In this document: positions 59,933 to 64,000 of the stretch, piece by piece
Numbering within the stretch: position 1 is the stretch's first letter
Layout: each line of letters starts with the position of its first letter
Translations under genes and position numbers: made by a program
Notes under the pieces: generated by a model
What the model saw: the letters and a program-made list of their open reading frames with translations, nothing else
Database searches by the model: none
What the model was told of the DNA's origin: nothing
Source: Holothuria scabra
Taxonomy: Eukaryota; Echinodermata; Holothuroidea; Aspidochirotida; Holothuriidae
Assembly: GCA_037179385.1 (NCBI GenBank)
Contig: CM074184.1
Location: forward strand, 14,030,001-14,094,000
Direction of reading: 5' to 3'
Length of the DNA stretch: 64,000 bases

Positions 59933-60121
59933 ATGTTAAGGGATTTCATTCGTGACTACTGTTCTAGGAGATCTTGGAAGAAGAGGTTCCCTATCACAAT
60001 TTGGTTACCTCAATATAGCTGCAGATATGTCATCCATGACTTCATTGCTGGTCTCACAGTGGCCTTAACAGTCATCCCACAAAGTCTGGCGTATGCCTCC
60101 ATTGCAAAGTTGCAAATTCAG
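59933..60121 (+). CDS. SLC26A11: SLC26A11-like sulfate/anion transporter, first coding exon
   Basis: This is the first coding exon of an SLC26 (SulP) family membrane anion transporter, closest to SLC26A11 (sodium-independent sulfate transporter). ATG at 59933 opens 63 codons ending CAG at a GTGAGA donor. A basic cytosolic N-terminus (RRSWKKRFPI) is followed by WLPQY and then the first membrane segment, DFIAGLTVALTVIPQSLAYA, the classic SulP signature region (human: DFVAGLSVGLTAIPQALAYA, from memory). It joins the exon at 63829 in phase 0 across a 3.7-kb intron. An acceptor-like TTACAG at 59826 with an in-frame-stopped upstream ATG suggests that coding starts in the second or a later transcribed exon. 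A promoter was not identified. Confidence 0.9.
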
Positions 60122-63100
60122 GTGAGAAATTTTGGTATTAAAAGAGACAATTTCCTTTTTTCAAACATTTGAAATTCTCCCATCTGTAAGTTTTAGTACC
60201 TCTTTAAAATGGACGTCTGCCTTAAATGATTTCCTGGTGGAGGAAGCTGACCCTGAGTTAAATTGCTCAAGGCCATGTTTTGTTGAGTACACTATTTTGT
60301 TTGGCTTGTCAGGAAACAGAAACATTCTCTTCAATATGTAGCTTGGACGCAAAATCCGCCTTATATTTTGAAGTTTATCTTTCTTCTTTTAACCAAAAGA
60401 ATTTCAGTAACTGTTGTGGTCCTGCCAAAGTATTTGATTACTAGTTATCTACTGCCTTCACTCATAATGGTACGTTCCCATCCAACCCCTTTTTCAGCTA
60501 CAACCAGTACAAGCCATGCTTGGGGTACTGTTCCTAAATTTTACAGCAATATTGTGTGATTGTGTGCAATAAAAAATATTAGAAACAAGAGGAACAAAAG
60601 ATATCATAACCTTGAGCATAATTACAAGTCTATATGAGTTTGTGTGTTGTGAGGGGGGGGGTAGGGTTGTTTTGATTTTTTTTAATTGTTTTTTTAAAGA
60701 TCATGATTTACACCAGTGTTTAAAAGCAAAAAAATCAATTTAAAGAAGATTTTTCAATTTAAATTATGATTTTTTCAATTAAAATTATGCTTTAAATTGT
60801 GATTTTAAGGTGATTTAAATCAAACAATCCTGGGGGCAGGGTTTGGTTGTAGTGTGTATTGCAGGTGATGGGTGCACATTCCCGATGATTCCAATCCTTC
60901 ATGTTACAGCATTAAAAAATCTGGTCCTAGTTAAAATCTATTTCATCTAAAATTCTATGCTGAAATTTGGTACCTATAGTAAAATGTTTTCTTTGATGCC
61001 CTGAAGCAAAATATTTTGACTGGCAGTGGGGTAACACACTTTCCTGTCTACTTCTCCATGTGAAATACTTTGATACTGTACATTGTGTAACTGTTCCTGT
61101 CAGTCAGTTTCCCTTGTTTGATCTTCACCAATACAATAGCAAAGTCAGTGTAATATTTTTGGCAACTATTGACATTATTTTAGAGTCACAAACTCAAGGG
61201 TCAACAGGTCAATAACTCTATGCCAGGGTTGGTTTTGACATAAGCCTGGGTCAAAGGGAAACTAACATAGAAAGTGAATTTTATGTTTGTCAAGTTCATC
61301 CATGCAAAGTATGTCAATGTCAGTTACATATAGTGAAAGAGGCAACTATGGTGGAAAATAAGATTTAAATTGTGTACATGGATGCAAAGGGAAGTCAGCT
61401 GACCTATAGGAATGGAAGGATATCCTACTGACAACCAAGACAAAAGGTGGAAGTAATCTGTGGTATGAATACATTGATTTGAGTATGTTTCAAGGACAGT
61501 GCAATGATCATTTTTCTGATTAAATGTAGTGTGTGTTATGGACATGTCATTATGACATGTTCCATCTGACTAATGTGATGCTGGTTTGGAAAACATTTTA
61601 TGATGGCATGCATAAACTTTTGTTGTGTTTTTATGCTTATTAGAATTAGTTGACATCATACCAACCATGTAAATGCCCTGTATTGTGAGTTAGATTATAT
61701 TATTTTGGTGGAGGCCAAAAGTCACTTTGGGTTACCAGAGGTCAAACTCAGAAAACTGTGTTAACACAATGTCTCTCAAGTTGGCATAAGTATTGTTTGT
61801 TCCAGTACTTACTATGTAAATGCTCCAAAAGAAAGACTTCTGTGGCTTGTGGTGAAGGTCAAAGTTCATTAAGTCATTGGAAGTCAGACCCAAGCTAGAA
61901 AGCATGAAAGCATGGAAATGCTTTGTTAGTATGTTAATGCCTTGTGCCAAGAGATAGAAATCTATTGTTTTTGAGGGAGCTAATTCTGGGTAAAAATTCT
62001 GTTTCATTCCATAATGATACAATTTGGGGATTCTTAGCAAACCAAATAATAACTCAAACTGGTGTGGTGTAGTTAACAACTTTTTAGGAGTCATTCAGAA
62101 ATGTTCAAATTTCTGATAATATGCTGGAAAGGCAAATTCATTGAAGGAATTTGTATGTTTAAAGCAACAGGCTATGACATGATAAGATCTTGCTGTAATA
62201 ATTTTGTTACAGTGTGAAAAATTTTTACATCGCCATAATAAGAGCAAGAGTAGATAAACAATTTGTACATAAATTCAATAAATTATTATTTGTCATAGAT
62301 TTGCAAACATATTTTCACTGAGAATAATTGCCTCTTGACAAAATAATTGAAACAATATCAAAACTTACTGTTACAGTGTGACATATTTTGATGGAAATTT
62401 GACAAGGGTCAAGGAACTTCAACTAAATATGTTACAAAACATTGAAGTTATTGTTCAATTCACTTAAGTTCAAACATGGAATACCAATTTAGTTCCATCT
62501 CTCTTGTTATTTCTATATTAAGAAGTACATAAGACTATGTATTACTCATATCAACATGTTTGTGATGGAAACTTTCCTTCTTACCATTTGTTACATCCTC
62601 CTTCTCTGCCTCTTATCTCTTAAAGGAGGATATGAGGCTCACTACACGCACACTTGATATAGTCACATTTCACATCGGATGAATTGGTTGGCAGTATTAA
62701 ACAGATACATTAAAATACACAAAAAGGTACATAACATTTAGAGTTAGCTAACAGACCAGTCAAGCATGTATTAATTGCTTTTCATGCTGTTTGAAAGCAA
62801 TGAAAGCATAGCTCAATAGAGGGCACAGATCATGTAGCAAACTTACACTGTAGATACTAGATACAAGTTAGACCCTATACCGCCTTTGATCTACTTGGGT
62901 GTCTGTGTTGCTTTCTCAAGAAGCAACATCACAGCATGTTATTGCATGGGTCAAACATGATACCTGTATGCCGAGTAACTTTAATCACTGTTGTTATTTG
63001 TTTCTATACATTTAGGAGTACATAAAACTATGTTTTACAAGTGGAACTAAATCAAAATTACTTGTATTTAATAAACATGATGAATAACATACACTTCTTT

Positions 63101-63828
63101 AACTACATAAATAGCAATATTAAATTATTTTAAATCATGTGAAAACATGAAATTTTTGTCAAATTGCATAAGTTGGGAGTCTCCTTCATTTGAAACAAAT
63201 TTATCATGAGTATACCAATTTGAAATTTTGGTATCATTCCCTGTTTGTTTGGAATTGCCCATAACATAATATATCCAGAAAAGATCCTGAAAGGTTTTCA
63301 CCTTGATATGAACAAGTATTGTAATGGTAAGGTAAATCTGAGGTTACAAGCTATATTATACTTTGAAGTTCAAAATCCTATCCAAATGGAAAATGCTGGA
63401 CATTGCTGGTGTTGTTGTTTTTTTTTTTAAATTTTTGTGAAAAGTTGATGTCAACTCATAATATGTCAAATTTTGAAAACCTTGTTTGTAGTATTCAAAA
63501 TTTTAAGGTAAGAGTTACATCAGTTTCTTATGGATGGTGTGTTTTATGAATGCATTAACAGTAATTCAGAATATCAACTCTGTAGCCTCTGTATTTTAAA
63601 TAAGCTAACTCTACTGAAAATGAACACTAAGTTCCTAAAAGCATGTTGCGTTTTGGTTGCCTTCGGCATTGCTACCAGTCCCATTCCATCATCATCTCTA
63701 TCATGATTTTTGTTAAGACTCTTTGACACTGTATAGATGTTGATGTTTGCAATTTTGTTGTTGCTGACAACACTAAATGTGACATGAAAAGATATTTTAA
63801 AAAATTTTTTTTTTCTTTTTTTTTTCAG
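60122..63828 (+). other. SLC26A11 intron 1
   Basis: This is the AT-rich intron between the two SLC26A11 exons (GTGAGA...TTTTCAG). It contains AT-rich simple sequence with repeated TTTAAATT near 60720-60825, and a decayed relative of the 55.8-57.4 kb satellite at about 61690-61880 (GGTGGAGGCCAAAAGTCA). I saw no other exon or RNA gene in it. Confidence 0.8.
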
Positions 63829-64000
63829 TATGGCCTGTATTCAGCATTTATGGGTTGTTTTGTTTATTGCATCTTTGGGACGTCAAAGGACATCACTGTT
63901 GGACCAACGGCAATCTTGTCTCTCCTAGTTGCCACGTACGATTATAAAAGTAAAGATGACCCCTCTTTGAATGATCCAAAGTTGGCTATCATATTAGCCT
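63829..64000 (+). CDS. SLC26A11: SLC26A11-like transporter, second coding exon (cut by the window edge)
   Basis: A long pyrimidine tract ending TTTTTCAG at 63828 precedes the exon. It reads YGLYSAFMGCFVYCIFGTSK, then DITVGPTAILSLLVATY, and runs open to base 64000. Human SLC26A11 has YGLYSAFMGCFVYFFLGTSR and VTLGPTAI here (from memory), so the match is near-identical across two membrane segments and the intervening loop. The following DYKSKDDPSLNDPKLAIILA is the start of the next loop and helix. The exon is incomplete at the right edge. Confidence 0.92.

Overview
This is a window of animal nuclear genome: genes in short exons with GT-AG introns, many decayed transposons and no operons. The protein sequences, the many TAGGCCTA-type palindromes, the CR1-like LINE, the tRNA-headed SINEs and the abundant hAT-like elements fit a marine invertebrate deuterostome, most likely an echinoderm. 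The species cannot be named from the sequence alone.

Two host genes are present, both incomplete and pointing away from each other. On the minus strand, six exons between 17,910 and 3,312 splice in frame into the first 238 or so residues of DNA-PKcs (PRKDC), the DNA-dependent protein kinase of non-homologous end joining; the rest lies to the left of base 1. On the plus strand, two exons at 59,933-60,121 and 63,829-64,000 encode the start of an SLC26A11-like sulfate/anion transporter; the rest lies to the right of base 64,000. No convincing host gene was found in the 42 kb between them.

The PRKDC introns carry a PIF/Harbinger-like MITE (787-1496), a 52-bp minisatellite with higher-order structure (1811-3060), a 2.7-kb hAT-like element (4379-7079) and a 4.4-kb element with roughly 150-bp terminal inverted repeats (10,853-15,300) that holds an ORF with a Cys/His motif.

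The intergenic region (18-60 kb) is a graveyard of mobile DNA. It holds several hAT-like non-autonomous elements, some with perfect 8-bp target duplications, and two CR1 LINE copies, one rearranged in the way expected of twin priming. It also holds a Penelope-like GIY-YIG remnant, a degenerate non-LTR reverse transcriptase, a tRNA-Val-like SINE head, and a tRNA-headed SINE whose tail matches the 3' end of the resident CR1. Finally there are two large tandem arrays: a GGATTCGGCC-type minisatellite (22.3-23.4 kb), and a ~150-bp satellite (55.8-57.4 kb) whose units carry AGGTCA direct repeats.

The most interesting points are the SINE/LINE tail partnership, the nuclear-receptor-like motif array upstream of SLC26A11, the long-TIR element with the uncharacterised ORF, and the GC-rich core sequence shared by elements with different ends.
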